DNA of 64,000 nt from Epiperipatus broadwayi (lineage: Eukaryota > Onychophora > Udeonychophora > Euonychophora > Peripatidae), in NCBI GenBank assembly GCA_028023455.1, contig JAQFVV010006698.1, positions 60,001 to 124,000 on the forward strand, given 5' to 3'. This document shows positions 1 through 12,001 of the stretch, piece by piece. The notes under the pieces were generated by a model, which searched no databases, had not been told where the DNA came from, and saw only the letters and a program-made list of their open reading frames with translations. The translations under genes were made by a program, and so were the position numbers. Position 1 is the first letter of the stretch, and each line of letters starts with the position of its first letter.

Positions 1-735
1 GATATAAATCTCGGTCACTCATCTGCGATCCAGGTATGTAGATATACATTCAAGTTGTTCATCTTTAATCCAGGTATTTGGATATGAAGTTAAGTCATTC
101 ATCTTTGATCCAGGTATGTGATATAAATTAAAAATATTCATCTTTGCCAAGGTGTGTAGATATAAATTCAAGTCATTCATCTTTGATCCAAATGACTGGG
201 CTTAAATTCAAGTCCTTCACTTATATTAAAATATTAATTCTCTAATTCAGATTTGTAAATTTAAATCATTTATTTACTTAATTCATCTTTAATCCAAGTG
301 TATGGATGTAGGTTCATGTCATTCATTTACATTGAAAGATTAATTCTCTAATTCAAATTTTTAGCTTTAAATCATTCATTTACTTAATTCATCTTTTTAA
401 TCCAGGAATATGGATGTATGTTCAAGTCATTTATTTTTATTAAAAGATTAATTCTCAAATTCATGTTTATAGATTTGAGTTATACATTTGTTTATTTCAT
501 TTCTGATACAGGAGTCTGTGTTTAAATTCAAGTAATTCCTTATATTAAAATATTAATTCTCTAATTGAGATTTGTAGATTTAAATAATTTATTTACTTAA
601 TTCATATTTAATCCAAGAGTATTGATGTAATTTCATGTCATTCATTTATATTAACAGACTAATTCTCTAATTTAGATTTGTAGATTTGAGTTATTCATTT
701 GTTTAGTTCATATATGATACCGGTGATTATTTGGA
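1..735. repeat. Nested tandem repeat: 40-bp units grading into ~106-bp units
   Basis: The first ~200 bases hold five diverged copies of a 40-bp unit, starting at 1, 41, 81, 120 and 159. Each begins GATATAAATTCAAG-like and contains a CATCTTTGATCCAGGTATG-like core. From about 258 the same words reappear in a longer unit. Its anchor (GATTTAAATCATTTATTTAC-like) recurs at 258, 364, 471, 577 and 683, a steady period of 106-107 bp. This reads as a minisatellite that grew a higher-order unit. The array probably continues to the left of the window. Confidence 0.85.
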
Positions 736-878
736 ATAGAAACAAATTCATTCAATTTTATTTTTACATAGAAGCATTTTTAACCTGTGTAATATAAAGG
801 CATATATAATCCCTGTTCATATTTGAAGTAGAAACATATTCAATTTACTTTTTCTATCTAAGCATTATAAATCCTGTA

Positions 879-880
<2 letters not shown>
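731..880. repeat. Two-copy tandem repeat, ~91-bp period
   Basis: The word TTGGAATAGAAACAAATTCA at 731 recurs in altered form at 822, each followed by an AAGCATTxTxAA(A/C)CCTGT-like block. Two diverged copies are visible between the 106-bp array and the first (TA)n tract. Confidence 0.55.

Positions 881-881
<1 letters not shown>

Positions 882-954
<73 letters not shown>
882..954. repeat. (TA)n microsatellite
   Basis: Uninterrupted TA dinucleotides for about 73 bases. Confidence 0.98.
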
Positions 955-955
<1 letters not shown>

Positions 956-1133
956 CTACAACCATTAAATGTCTGTATTTTTAAATCATATAATAATAAT
1001 TCAAACAAATATATTTAACACAGTATTCAAAATTAAATAAAATATTCTTTACCAGAAGTACTTTCAATTGTTTCACCAGCAATCTTTAAAAACTGTTGAT
1101 ACAAATGTACATAAAAATAAAAACTTGCATTAC

Positions 1134-1252
<119 letters not shown>

Positions 1253-1304
1253 AAACTACCCCAAATCTAAAATTAAACCAGACCAGCATAAAAATAATAT
1301 TAAA

Positions 1305-1348
1305 ACACAACCTAAGGTTTCACTGCTACAAGCAGACTTCTCAAGTGT
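1305..1348 (-). ncRNA. Hammerhead-ribozyme-like fold in PLE-1 3' end
   Basis: Read on the minus strand, the parts fall in type I hammerhead order. A 4-bp stem I is ACAC (1345-1348) with GTGT (1305-1308). Next comes a box TTGAGAA where CTGATGA is expected, then a stem II hairpin CTGCT-TGT-AGCAG (1323-1335), then GAAA (1318-1321). A tiny stem III CC-TTA-GG (1311-1317) is closed by the A of GAAA with a U, and the cleavage-site base H17 would be U. Hammerheads with minimal stem III are known in Penelope-like elements. The first core box departs at C3 and G8, so I expect weak or no self-cleavage. The assignment rests on hand folding. Confidence 0.5.
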
Positions 1349-1384
1349 AAAGAACTTCAAAAAAACCACACATTATATATACTA

Positions 1385-3802
1385 TTAAAAACTACCCACA
1401 AATCCATTCACTTCCCATCCACCCTTAATATTAAAAGAACTCTTAAATAAGTTAATTGCTTCAGAATAATAAATTTTCAATAATAAAGACTCTTTAATTC
1501 TTCTTTTGATTTCATTTCTCTCAAAGAAGACAACCTTAGCTTCATCAAAATCAATAGTGTGGCCTGTATCCTTTTCATGGACATACAAAGCAGAACTAAG
1601 ATATCTATTTTTAACTCTACTTTTATGAACCTTTATTCTTTCATTTAAACTCAAACTACTCTGACCTATGTAAACCTTCTTACAAAATAAACAAGGAATA
1701 AAATATACCACACCAGGAATAGTCTTTCTATCAAAAACTTCTTTTGTATTATTTAATAAATTATTCAATGTAACACCCCTTTTCCAAGCAATTTTCTTAT
1801 TTCCAAACAATTTACTATTTCTACACACAATTTTATAAAAAGACAATTTAAATGGCAAAGAAATAAAATCATATTTTTCTTTAACCTTTACATCCTTACA
1901 AATATTACTATTAAATAAAATACTTTTAACAAATTTATCAGAGTATCCAACACTCAAATAATCTTTATAAAATTGATATTTCTGAAACAAAGCTACACCA
2001 CTAGAATTATTTAATTCAATATCCCTATGACAATAATTCCTTAAAGCAGCTACTTTATGAGATACAGACTGATAGCTATCAGGTTTAATTATAGATCTTA
2101 ATTCTTTACTTTTAACTAAATGACTGCACAATAAACAATTAGTTTCTATATTTCTAATCACCAAAAGATCTAAAAATTTTAACTTACCAAAATCCAACCC
2201 CCCTCCTTCTAACACAGATTTTATAGAAGGATCAAAACAATTAAACTCATTTACAAATTCTTTCAATTTATCATTCTCAATTACAAATAAACAATCATCA
2301 ACATATCTGACAAATAATTTTACATATAAACAATTCTTTTTAATAATAATTTCCTCTTCCATAAAACTAATATAAACTGAACATACTAAAGGAGAAATAA
2401 TATAACCTATTATCCACCCTTCCTTAATCTTATAAAAATTACCTCTATAAGTAAAATACATAGAATCTTCCAATAACAAAAGCAAATCTTTAATTACCTT
2501 AATTTTATTTTTTGATAAAGAACTTTTCTTAATCAATACAGACAAAAGAACATCAATACTGCTTAACCTATTAACAGACTGATACATATTTTCAATATCT
2601 AAACTTCCAAATACCCAATTACTTTCCATTTTAAAATTATTAATCTTATCAAAAGCCTCAAAAGAAGAAGACACTGAGTACTGACCAAAATCAACAAATT
2701 GTTTTAAAAAATTATTCAAGAATCTAGAAATATTCTCTACAACACTACCTGTAAAATCAAAAATAAATCTTAAAGGAAAACCATCTTTATGAGTTTTAAT
2801 ACTCACAAACATCTTAGCTGATGTAAAATCATTAGGATAGCATTTTAAATAATCTACTCTATTAAAAATTTTTAAATTAACCATTTTCTTCATAATATCT
2901 ATCAATTTTCTTTTAATCAAATTACCTGGATTTTTATCTAACAACATATATTTACCATTATTTAATTCTCTATCCATTTTCTCTTTAAAATCATCTCCTT
3001 TCATAATAACAAACCTACCAGCTTTGTCTTCACTAGAAATGATTACATCATTAGCAATTAACCTATTTTTAAGATGTTTAATCTCAGCAGGATTAATAAC
3101 AAATTTTTCTTTCCTTTTTAAACTTTTATTCAAAATCAATTGAATACCAACTTTCTGCTCATCACTCAAATTACTAGATTCAATAGACGAAATTGTATCA
3201 AAAACTATATTTTTTGAATGAAATGGAACAAAATTAGGGCCTTTACCAAGAATATCTAATTCTCTATCATTTAACTTCAAATCCGTAAGATTAACAACTC
3301 TATCCTCAGAAACCTTATTCTCATACCCTTTATCACTACAATAAACTTTATTAACTTTCCCAAACAACCACTTTAATTTTCTTTCATATTTTTTACAATA
3401 GAAATTTGACCTATTCTGTCCAAATTGTCTCATAAAAAAATTCAAAATTGAATAATTAAAATCTTGCCTCCTTTCTAAATAATATCTATTCCTTTTATAT
3501 AGATAAATAAATTTATAAAACCTTACAAAAGTATCTTTTAAAAAACTATTCAATATATATGTTTGTAACTTAAAAACTAAATTTTTATTTTGAATCAACT
3601 TTTTATTTCTACTAAAATTAATAACACAACACCTAGGAAAAACACTAAATTCCCTACATTTTTTAAGAAAATAAATCTGCCAACGTAAAGACTCTATCTT
3701 ATCACTCAATTTAGACAAATTTTTAATCCTTCTAATATCATTGAATGGAAAATTATTAAAAATTAAACTCCACAAACCCATACTAAATACCCAAATTACC
3801 AA
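1385..3802 (-). CDS. Penelope-like reverse transcriptase with C-terminal GIY-YIG endonuclease
   Basis: An intact 805-residue ORF on the minus strand, the usual size for an EN-bearing Penelope-like protein. Residues 1-180 are basic and include a YERKLKWL block. The family motif [12 protein letters not shown] is at about 182-193. RT1 is [11 protein letters not shown] (~257-267), RT2 [19 protein letters not shown] (~344-362), RT3 GSLDIENMY (399-407) and RT5 YVDD (500-503), which carries catalytic aspartates. RT4 is [13 protein letters not shown] (~462-474), unlike the common MGSPLSP. A CxxC pair (704-707) and the GIY-YIG core VVYFIPC...KVYIGQ (698-714) follow, then [11 protein letters not shown] (738-748) and a KES motif near 770. 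The first Met (3802) is taken as the start because it is close to the 5' end of the frame. The protein is expected to nick the target and copy its own RNA there. I saw no frame break, so this copy could be functional. Confidence 0.93.
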   Translation of the reverse strand: MVIWVFSMGLWSLIFNNFPFNDIRRIKNLSKLSDKIESLRWQIYFLKKCREFSVFPRCCVINFSRNKKLIQNKNLVFKLQTYILNSFLKDTFVRFYKFIYLYKRNRYYLERRQDFNYSILNFFMRQFGQNRSNFYCKKYERKLKWLFGKVNKVYCSDKGYENKVSEDRVVNLTDLKLNDRELDILGKGPNFVPFHSKNIVFDTISSIESSNLSDEQKVGIQLILNKSLKRKEKFVINPAEIKHLKNRLIANDVIISSEDKAGRFVIMKGDDFKEKMDRELNNGKYMLLDKNPGNLIKRKLIDIMKKMVNLKIFNRVDYLKCYPNDFTSAKMFVSIKTHKDGFPLRFIFDFTGSVVENISRFLNNFLKQFVDFGQYSVSSSFEAFDKINNFKMESNWVFGSLDIENMYQSVNRLSSIDVLLSVLIKKSSLSKNKIKVIKDLLLLLEDSMYFTYRGNFYKIKEGWIIGYIISPLVCSVYISFMEEEIIIKKNCLYVKLFVRYVDDCLFVIENDKLKEFVNEFNCFDPSIKSVLEGGGLDFGKLKFLDLLVIRNIETNCLLCSHLVKSKELRSIIKPDSYQSVSHKVAALRNYCHRDIELNNSSGVALFQKYQFYKDYLSVGYSDKFVKSILFNSNICKDVKVKEKYDFISLPFKLSFYKIVCRNSKLFGNKKIAWKRGVTLNNLLNNTKEVFDRKTIPGVVYFIPCLFCKKVYIGQSSLSLNERIKVHKSRVKNRYLSSALYVHEKDTGHTIDFDEAKVVFFERNEIKRRIKESLLLKIYYSEAINLFKSSFNIKGGWEVNGFVGSF

Positions 3803-4163
3803 TACCCTTATAAATTAAAACCCAATAAAACCTACACACACTTATATATATATATATATATATATATGTGTAGTGTAGTTATATATATATATATACACTT
3901 CTATATATATATATAACTAAATAAACACAAATATACTCTTTCAACCCAAACTCAAACAACAAACATAATACACATAAATGACAATCAAATATACCAATAA
4001 TTAAAAACAAAAAACAAAAATAAATCTATCAATAATAAAATGTCAATAATAAATATCAATAATAAAATATCAATAATAATAACAATAATAATAAAATAAA
4101 AAATATCTTACACTACATCAGCAAAACTACTCTTAAACTAAAAAAAAACTCATTAAAATGTAA

Positions 4164-4397
4164 ACATTACAAGCATAACGCTAAACTAGTCAATATAAAA
4201 TCAAAACTACCCCAAATCTAAAATTAAACCAGACCAGCATAAAAATAATATTAAAACACAACCTAAGGTTTCACTGCTACAAGCAGACTTTTCAAGTGTA
4301 AAGAACTACAAAAAAACCACACATTATATATACTATTAAAAACTACCCACAAATCCATTCACTTCCCATCCACCCTTAATATTAAAAGAACTCTAAA
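4164..4397 (-). repeat. PLE-1 pseudo-LTR (upstream partial copy)
   Basis: A direct repeat of the element's own 3' end, sharing its final codons, 3' UTR and ribozyme-like fold. It also retains ~38 bases (AACATTACAAGCATAACG onward) that are missing at 1251 but present in the 63373 copy. It ends at AAAGAACTCT, where homology to the ORF stops. Confidence 0.88.
4256..4299 (-). ncRNA. Second copy of the PLE-1 hammerhead-like fold
   Basis: Same stem I, stem II, GAAA and stem III as at 1305-1348. The first core box reads TTGAAAA here, so one core base differs while all helices are retained. Confidence 0.45.
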
Positions 4398-5627
4398 TAA
4401 ATACATCTTTGAATTAACTCGCATATTATTATATTTTTCATTTATTTTTAAATCAATATTTTTATGTTTTTAAAATCAGTATAATTATTATTCTTTAAAA
4501 ACTTTATTTTTTAAAAACATTATTCTATAAAAATATTATTTTCTTAGGTTTTATTTGATAAATAAATCATTTGAATAATTGTATTTTACTTTATATTTTC
4601 AACAACTACGTTTTCAAAATATATTTAAACATTATAAATGTATCTAAATTTTCCTTACTTTGATATTTAAATCTTCACATCAAGAAGGGGTTGACTTTGG
4701 ACAAATGGTGCACTGAATTACAACTGCTGTTAATTGGGCATGTTTTCTGATTTTCCTGGGCTTTTCACATGTTTGGAGAGAGAAAGAAGAACTGATTTCT
4801 ACCCACTCATAATGGAGTTTTCCAAAATTATAATGTGCTTTTCAATTATTGTTATTCAGTAACTAAAATTTTTTTTTTCAGGATAACTATGTTTTTAACT
4901 TTAGTTATTTTAGAATTACAAAAAGATGCAAATTGCATAGCAATGACTACAATTTCAACTGGTCTCTCTACTAATAACTGATTTACTGTAACTGAACTGT
5001 GACTGTCTTATCTAATTAAACTGCTTTTACTTCTGCTTTCCACATTTTTTTTCATTCTACCAACATGTTTTAAAAAAAAAAACTTTTTGAAAGCCCTAGG
5101 CAAGAAGGTGAAACTATCTTTAAGTGTTTTTACATTTAAATCTGAAAACATATAGCTCTAAAATAAATCATACCTGCTATATTTTAAATTGAAGATTTAT
5201 CAATTAATGATAAACATTTATTAATTAAATGCTTCTTTTATATTTTCTTTATTTTGTCTTTTTTATTATTATTTGTTTTTGTAACACAGTTGAAAACATG
5301 ACTTTAATTCACCATCACTTGCTTCTTTATTTAAATTTTTATTTACTGAATCATGTCAGTTTTATTTTTAATTTAAACTGCTTTAGCTGGGGAGGGAAAT
5401 AAATCTTGAAAATATATATGTGAAACAACATGTCTGTTTCAATACTATAACCAGAGATGTAGTGATATATGAATAATAATGCATATAAGTTATTGAAGAG
5501 AAAACTATACATATATCTGAGTTATGGAAATAGTTTCAAAAAAAAAGAAACTTAGTGGAATAAAATAAATGTCCATCAGGATCAGTAAGCATTCAATCCC
5601 CAAAATGAAGCTAAAAGTTGTTGTTTT

Positions 5628-5697
5628 AATGAAAATGGAGTCAGTATATATATATATATATATTAATGAAAATGGAGTCAGTATATATATATTTTTT
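5628..5697. repeat. 36-bp tandem duplication with (TA)n filler
   Basis: TAATGAAAATGGAGTCAG occurs twice about 36 bases apart, each time followed by a short (TA)n run. Confidence 0.8.
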
Positions 5698-7519
5698 CTT
5701 AGCAGTGAAGAAGGGATAATGCATAGTTAAATTGCATTATTTTGTCCCAATCTCCAGACTACCATGAGTTATGTATTTTGTCTGCTTGCCCAAATATATT
5801 TTAAGATCCAGAGAATGGCTGTGTTTCTAGTTAACAAAGCCAAAACCACAAGTTGTCTCAAATACTTCTTTTCCATCCCATTGTCTATTAAAGAATTATC
5901 ATCTTTAAAGAGAGGAAGGAGAAGAAAAGAAAGAAAATGTATATAATCCATACATCAAGCCTCAATTAATCTACTGAGTGTTTTTTAAAGTTTTGTTTTA
6001 CTCTCATTGGGAGTGCGAGAAATAATACTGAAATTTATAAAAATAAAAAAATAGTGACAGAAATCAGCTTGCAACTATAAACAAGAGAGCAGTATTTTGT
6101 CATTGCTTGGACATTATTAGGAACTGAAGATGGATTGGTAACTTTAAAAACTTGTTAATCATTCTTTTAACTTATTTAAAGTAGTTATTTAAATCTTCTT
6201 CTATGGGTCAAACATCATTTTTTTACATAAACATTAATAGTTTGTTCTTGTTAATTAACATTATGAATAAAAAAAAAACATCACAAATACATGTTGAAGT
6301 TATTCTCCTTAATTTTTTTATTATCTTTGAATATTATTTTTTATTGTAATTTATTTTGTCTTTTATTTGTTATTGTCATTTATTGAGTTAATCAACAATA
6401 CTGGAGCAATCTGTCAATATATATTTTATGAAGTTTTTTTTTTATTTTGCATATTTAAATTTGATATAAATGTTGCTTTGTTCAAGATTTAAATAATTTT
6501 TATATATGATTTATTTATAATTCAATAATATGAAGGAAAACATTTTAACATGATATATGTCAAAATATGACTGTTATACAGACATACATCAATTACGATT
6601 AGTTAGAAGAGATTATACTAAAATCTTAATGCTTAAAAGGTTTTACATTAAGGGTAAAAATTAGTAGAGCAAATTAGTTAGGAGAAAATATTGAATAAAT
6701 ATTACATAGAATGTTTTTTTCTTGTTATTGGAATACTTCATTTTAAACCAGCTTATATGAATAGGAGCATATGCATTTAATTTTATTATTTGGTTACACA
6801 TATAGTAAATTTTTTAATTTATGTATTATTTTGATTAATATAATAATTAAAGTCAATGGAATGATCAGAAATGTGTTTTATTAAAAAGCAAGGAATCTTA
6901 ATAAACAGAATTATATAATATTTTTTTCTTTAGTGCTATTATTAGAAGTAGTATTGTTATTTTTAGTTTTATTATTTAATTAATTCACAACACATATACC
7001 TGATCATCTCATTGTCATCAGAGGTGTGGTTGTTTGTCATTATCATTGGTTTGATTTAATCTCATAATTGAGATCTAGATATTTGTGCCTAGTTATACAT
7101 TAGTGGTTATATTTTATTCATCATCATCAATTATGAGTGTATGAGATGTCTATATGCATATTAGGATTATGATTATCATAACATTATTATAGAAATAGTC
7201 CCACACCTGTGATTGAAATGGGATATAACTATGTAAATTGTATAAGTTATTTGATTATTGGGTGCAATATATAGAGGGCTTGAGGTATATAATAAATGTC
7301 CCTTATGTTGCTGTAGAAGGACTTAGTCACATATACCTTAGACTTATTTGTTTAAATTATAGATGAATGGGCAAACAATTGCCTAGATCTTGATAGTGAT
7401 CATGGATAATTTTTCTTTATAGTATAAGATATTTTGTGTAAATTTAGTGAGATGTATCTCAACTTCAATATAGTATATCAAATATATTTGTACAGTCACA
7501 AGTATGAATGGTATGGAAA

Positions 7520-7680
7520 AGTATCAAAAGTCACTTGAATCTGATTATTCTTGAGATACACAGTCAGGATCAATCCTGGATTCTAACATATTTGCCTATA
7601 CTTTAAGTCTCTGACTCTATGAACAAGAATCCTGATAACACAGCATAATGATTATAATTCTAGGTCTCAAAATACAGCAG
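7520..7680 (-). repeat. Dispersed repeat family X, diverged copy
   Basis: Matches, with gaps, the reverse complement of 26045-26245 and 60370-60590, and is parallel to 16545-16765. Shared words include GATACACAG(G)TCAGGA, ATTTGCCTAT and GAACAxxAATCCT in the same order and spacing. No coding capacity is seen. Confidence 0.6.
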
Positions 7681-8146
7681 TAGAGCATAAGATTGAAGAG
7701 ATGGTCATGACAAAGAGTAGCCCAGTAATTACATTTATTAAAATAATATTTATTAATGCTTTACTATTAGCTAAAGAAAATGATTCAAAACAAGATTTAC
7801 ATTTGAAATAGATTTAAAATAATAAAAACACATATATAGATATTACAAAAGTGTTTTACGCTTGTTGTTACATTAATTATTTACATAAATTGGGATTTCT
7901 TCTTATGAAGTCCCATTATACAAATTAATTTAGCAGTTATAATTTTGAATTGGTGATTTATAGCTTGTGTGGGGGTAATATGCCGATTTAAAGTTATATA
8001 AAGATGCAATGTTGGGGATGCATAAAACAAATATAAAAGATCATAACATGTTTGGATGGTTAATAATATAAAGAGTACTTTGCGGTTTAGCAGTAAATGA
8101 TTTTATAAACAGGAAAGAATATACACTTTTAATCATTTATCTAGAA

Positions 8147-8546
8147 CAGGGGTCCCCAACCTTTTTGCACTTAAGAGCACATTCTATAATACCCGCCAGG
8201 TGGCGAGCACCATTTATTTTTTTCAACCAGATGGTGGGCACCAATTATTTTTTTCAATATAAATTTATAGTTGGATATTGTTAATAATACACATAATGTA
8301 CAAAAAAATATTTATTTCAAAAATAAAATTTTAACATATAATTAACGTTTATATTTTTACACTGTAAAAGTATAGTATGCACTACAATTTGATTACAATA
8401 TAATACAATAATTTATAAGAAATTTTAAAAATTAAATTTATTTATATGAGATAAATAATTTTTTATCGTGTTCGGATAGCAGCGGGTGCACATAAAATGG
8501 TCTGCGGGCATGATGGTGCCCATGGGCATAGGGTTGGGGACCCCTG
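8147..8546. mobile_element. Non-autonomous hAT transposon (MITE), 400 bp
   Basis: Perfect 15-bp terminal inverted repeats CAGGGGTCCCCAACC begin at 8147 and end at 8546. The flanks ATCTAGAA (8139-8146) and ATCTACAA (8547-8554) match at 7 of 8 positions and fit the hAT target consensus nTnnnnAn. The interior has no transposase frame. A short internal duplication (GGTGG-GAGCACC and GGTGGGCACCAATTATTTTTT) is visible near 8205-8255. It would be mobilised in trans by an autonomous hAT element. Confidence 0.92.
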
Positions 8547-9156
8547 ATCTACAATATGCAAATTATTATATATGTATTACTGGAATTGTATGGAAATGAG
8601 ATCTTTGGACCACATAAATAAGAAACAAACAATGTGTTACATGTATGAGGATAAGTAAGGTATACACTCATTAAGATTTTACAGAAAATATGGATTGATT
8701 TACATCTATATAAATCGATAATGATTTTAAATGGAAAGCATTTTAAATCCCATACTAAATAATTAGTATGATTGCATATTTTATGAATGAGTCATTATTA
8801 TGTTCAACACCTCATTGTGACTGACAAAAGTCAAACATGTGGTAATCAAATTAATCAGAAGAGTAATGATACTAGCATATAATAAAAGAAATCCAGCTCT
8901 TATGGTAGTTTGGATACTTTATCATTTTAAAATATTTTTAAATGAATCATGGTTGGTATGTCCGCACATTTTGGCAGAGCAATGCCAAAAGAAGAGGTTG
9001 AGTTTCCAGGCCCAGTGCCAGATGTATGCTCAACTACAGCAGTATCATTTCCACAACCATCACATTCCACAGAAAGTAACATATACTTTAGTTTACAAAC
9101 AATTTTTATAAAGGTAAATGGGCAGCTTGCTATTTCTGAAGTCTCCACATGACAAA

Positions 9157-9397
9157 GTAATTATAAATCGGTGACTTTTTTTGTATTAAATAGCAAAGCT
9201 ATAATTCTACTATAATGTATAATAGGTCTGCTTAGCATTTTCAAGATTTGATGTTCAAATCTCATACTCATAGCTTTGTGAATGAAGTATGAGATTCGAA
9301 CATTAAATCTCAAAAGCACTAAGCAGACCTATTATACATTATAGTATAATTATATCTTCACTATTTAATGTGAAAAAAGTCACATATTTATAATTAC
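9157..9397. mobile_element. Foldback (long inverted repeat) MITE-like element
   Basis: GTAATTATAAAT at 9157-9168 is the start of an arm of about 113 bases that returns inverted at 9386-9397. The arms share GTGACTTTTTT, ATTAAATAG, a 24-base block around ATAATGTATAATAGGTCTGC, and AATCTCATACT beside the loop. I judge 80-90 percent pairing with a loop near 9272-9285. True ends and target duplication are not clear. The transcript would make a long hairpin. Confidence 0.82.
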
Positions 9398-11099
9398 AAG
9401 TTTTTCTAGTGAAGAGAAAAACAATTTATGATGAAGGAAAAAGATATATGAATACCATAATAAATCAAAAGGGTATGCCAGTAATGTTATTCATAAGTAA
9501 TAAAATCAGTATAAAGAAATATAACTTAAAGCCTACAATAGTTTAACCTCCACACAATGATCTGTTTTAATCACATGTCATTTAGCAGATTATAACATTA
9601 AACTAACAAAATTTTATTTAATTTTGATTCCCATATATGTATTAACTAAAACATATAATATATAAAACATATATGTATTAACTAATAGAATTACCTCTCC
9701 ATGCTAGAATAAGAAAGAATGTTCCTACTTATAAAGTTAACAATCTTTTAAAAATCAAATTTTAAATATAAATTCAAAGTAATAATTTCAGCACCATTTA
9801 TCGATAGTAAAAGATTTTAACGAAAACCCAAGAATAATGGATTTAAAATAAAACCAAACTAGTAAGTGATTTGTATCTAAAATGAACAAAACTTTATTAA
9901 TAGATTTTAGATGCATCCCCCCCCCCTCTGTTTCTTTCTAAATTAAACAATTAAAATCCCCTTTTTTCAGACTTGCAAGGTTGGGTAGTATTGACATATT
10001 AAGGAAAATAAAATATATACATATATAAAACGAAATATCCTAAATATTTAATAGAGCTGCACAAAGCTGTATAATTATAATCAAAAATAAAGAAGGATAG
10101 CTAGGAATATAGTAAACTAATAGTACAGGATTACAGGGACAGAGATTAAGAGGATAATTAACAGAAAGTTTTAAACTATTATATGTTAAGAAATATAAGA
10201 TTTTTATTATGGCTGAGATGCACAAATTACATAAGAAATTTATATTAAAGACAACTCTACATGGAATGAGGTTACCTCAGGATCTATTGTGAATGCATGC
10301 AGATATATCTATTTCTTCTAGTGATTTCAGATGTGCAGGCAGTTACCACAAGATAGCAGCAGTCAATGTCAGCATTCAGGTGGTCATCTAGTGTGTTTGG
10401 TCTGAAGAACAGAGCATCACAGTGGCAGTAGACAAACAGTCAATGAGAAGTATGGAAAAAAAGTGATTGCATCCCTCTACTCACAGTTCATGTTGTGAAA
10501 CTTATGCTGACTTCTTAAAGTTGAATTATGACTCAATTTCTCTGAAAAATTTCTGACTGAAACATTCTGAAAGAATTTACTAACTGATTGAAATTTATTG
10601 AATGAATGATTTCTTTTGTTCTGTGGGCTATTTTATACCCTTTTAATCCACCCAATCATGCAGTATCATTTATCCACAGATATCCCTGTAATCTCATATG
10701 TTTAATTAGTAAAATTTTAAAGATATAAAATTCAAATCATGTTTAAAATATTTTAGATTCTTTTAAAGATTTGTGAAAAGAAATGACAAAGTTATTCCTT
10801 CCTATTTTAATTAAAATTTCATACTTGTGATTAGCAAAAATAATCTAAAATAAAACAATAGTTTACTTCAGCTTAGCAACAAGTCTAAAAGTATTTTGAA
10901 CCTTTTTTATTCCAAAATATAATTAATAATATATATATAAAAACATATATAATTTTTCAGTAATAAATACTACCAAGATTATTGCTTCGTTTATATATGT
11001 CTATCACACACACTACTATTTTACTTTACTCAATATTTTTCTAACTTTCTTTAATTATTATAATACATTGTGTGGGTGAAATGGCATATATCCATTGTG
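9398..11099. other. AT-rich stretch, nothing recognised
   Basis: No domain-bearing ORF is seen. A poly-C run lies near 9919, and a locally more complex segment at 10260-10520 has no homology I recognise. The 5' part of LTR-like copy C may begin somewhere after about 10940, but homology is too weak to place it. Confidence 0.5.
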
Positions 11100-11899
11100 T
11101 TAAAACTCGAAATGGAAATGAATATTGTTTTTAATTAATCTAAAGTAAATAAGCCCATGGGGCTAAATTGTAATTAATGGTCAGATAAGAGCTAAAAAAT
11201 TTTTTAAAAATATTGCATTACCAGCTTATTGAAGGTCAACCAAAGCGAAGACCTTAATGAAAATGATATGAACAAGAAATCATGGTCAGTGAATCCAGAG
11301 GATTAATATAAAACGAAAAAAAATTCAAATTAAAAAAAGTTCCACCTTGATTTTTGAGGAGGAGAAGAAAAAGACACACTTTTCACCCTCTTACTATTTC
11401 CAAATGAAGGGACTGTTGAAATATGAATGGTACTATTACAGACTCCTAATCATATTGGTCCAGCAATAAAATTGTTGTAAGATCGAACCAGCTAAGGCTG
11501 CCTCTGGATTGATAACCATGGCCTGAACAACAGACTGGTCTTCCCTGAAAGTATAAATAATAAAAGACTTTGCAGGAATTGGCACAAGAAACTGGGAGCT
11601 CCATAATGTGATCTATAAACTATAAATCATGAACTCTAATTATTATAAACTTTTGCTAAATGAACTTTAAATCATTTCTTGAACATTTAAGGCTTAATCA
11701 AGATTTAAATGTTGAACTCTGATCTGAACAAGAATAGAACTCTAAATCAGTTAATAATATTTTTATATATATAAACTAATTAAATCATTTTTGTTTATTT
11801 ATATTTATTAAATAAATCATTAAAATGTATTACATTTTAAGTTGGGGTAGATAGCTGCATGGATTCAATATATTGATTAATTCTTAAGAATTGTATTTA

Positions 11900-11900
<1 letters not shown>
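11100..11900 (+). repeat. LTR-like repeat, copy C (5' part)
   Basis: Collinear with 24000-24700 of the copy at 23729. Shared blocks are AAATGGAAATGA, GTCAGATAAGAG, the TATA region at 11307, CACCTTGATTT, GAACCAGCTAAGGCTGCCTC, and GATAGCTGCATGGATTC just before the (TA)n tract at 11902. It is clearly more diverged than the two full-length copies. Confidence 0.65.
11307..11313 (+). promoter_or_regulatory. TATA box of LTR-like copy C
   Basis: TATAAAA lies at the same place in the repeat as the TATA boxes at 24193 and 39526 and is flanked by the same AATCCA-AGGA and A-rich words. Inferred to be an LTR core promoter. Confidence 0.5.

Positions 11901-11901
<1 letters not shown>

Positions 11902-11987
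<86 letters not shown>
11902..11987. repeat. (TA)n microsatellite
   Basis: About 86 bases of uninterrupted TA inside LTR-like copy C. Confidence 0.97.
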
Positions 11988-11994
<7 letters not shown>

Positions 11995-12001
11995 TAATTG
12001 A

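Larger units (their letters stand above)
4398..8138. other. AT-rich stretch without recognisable genes
   Basis: I see no coding region. A pair of 60-codon ORFs on opposite strands at 5764-5951 overlap almost completely and show no domain or coding bias. The stretch holds a short duplication at 5628-5697 and a diverged dispersed repeat at 7520-7680, listed separately. Confidence 0.6.

Noticed and set aside
5764-5951. Two 60-codon ORFs fully overlapping on opposite strands
   Set aside because: Short, antisense to each other, no domain.
8839-9152. Three overlapping ORFs on both strands with locally higher GC
   Set aside because: No motif, overlapping frames on opposite strands, and no convincing splice structure. 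It could be an old exon, but I cannot support it.
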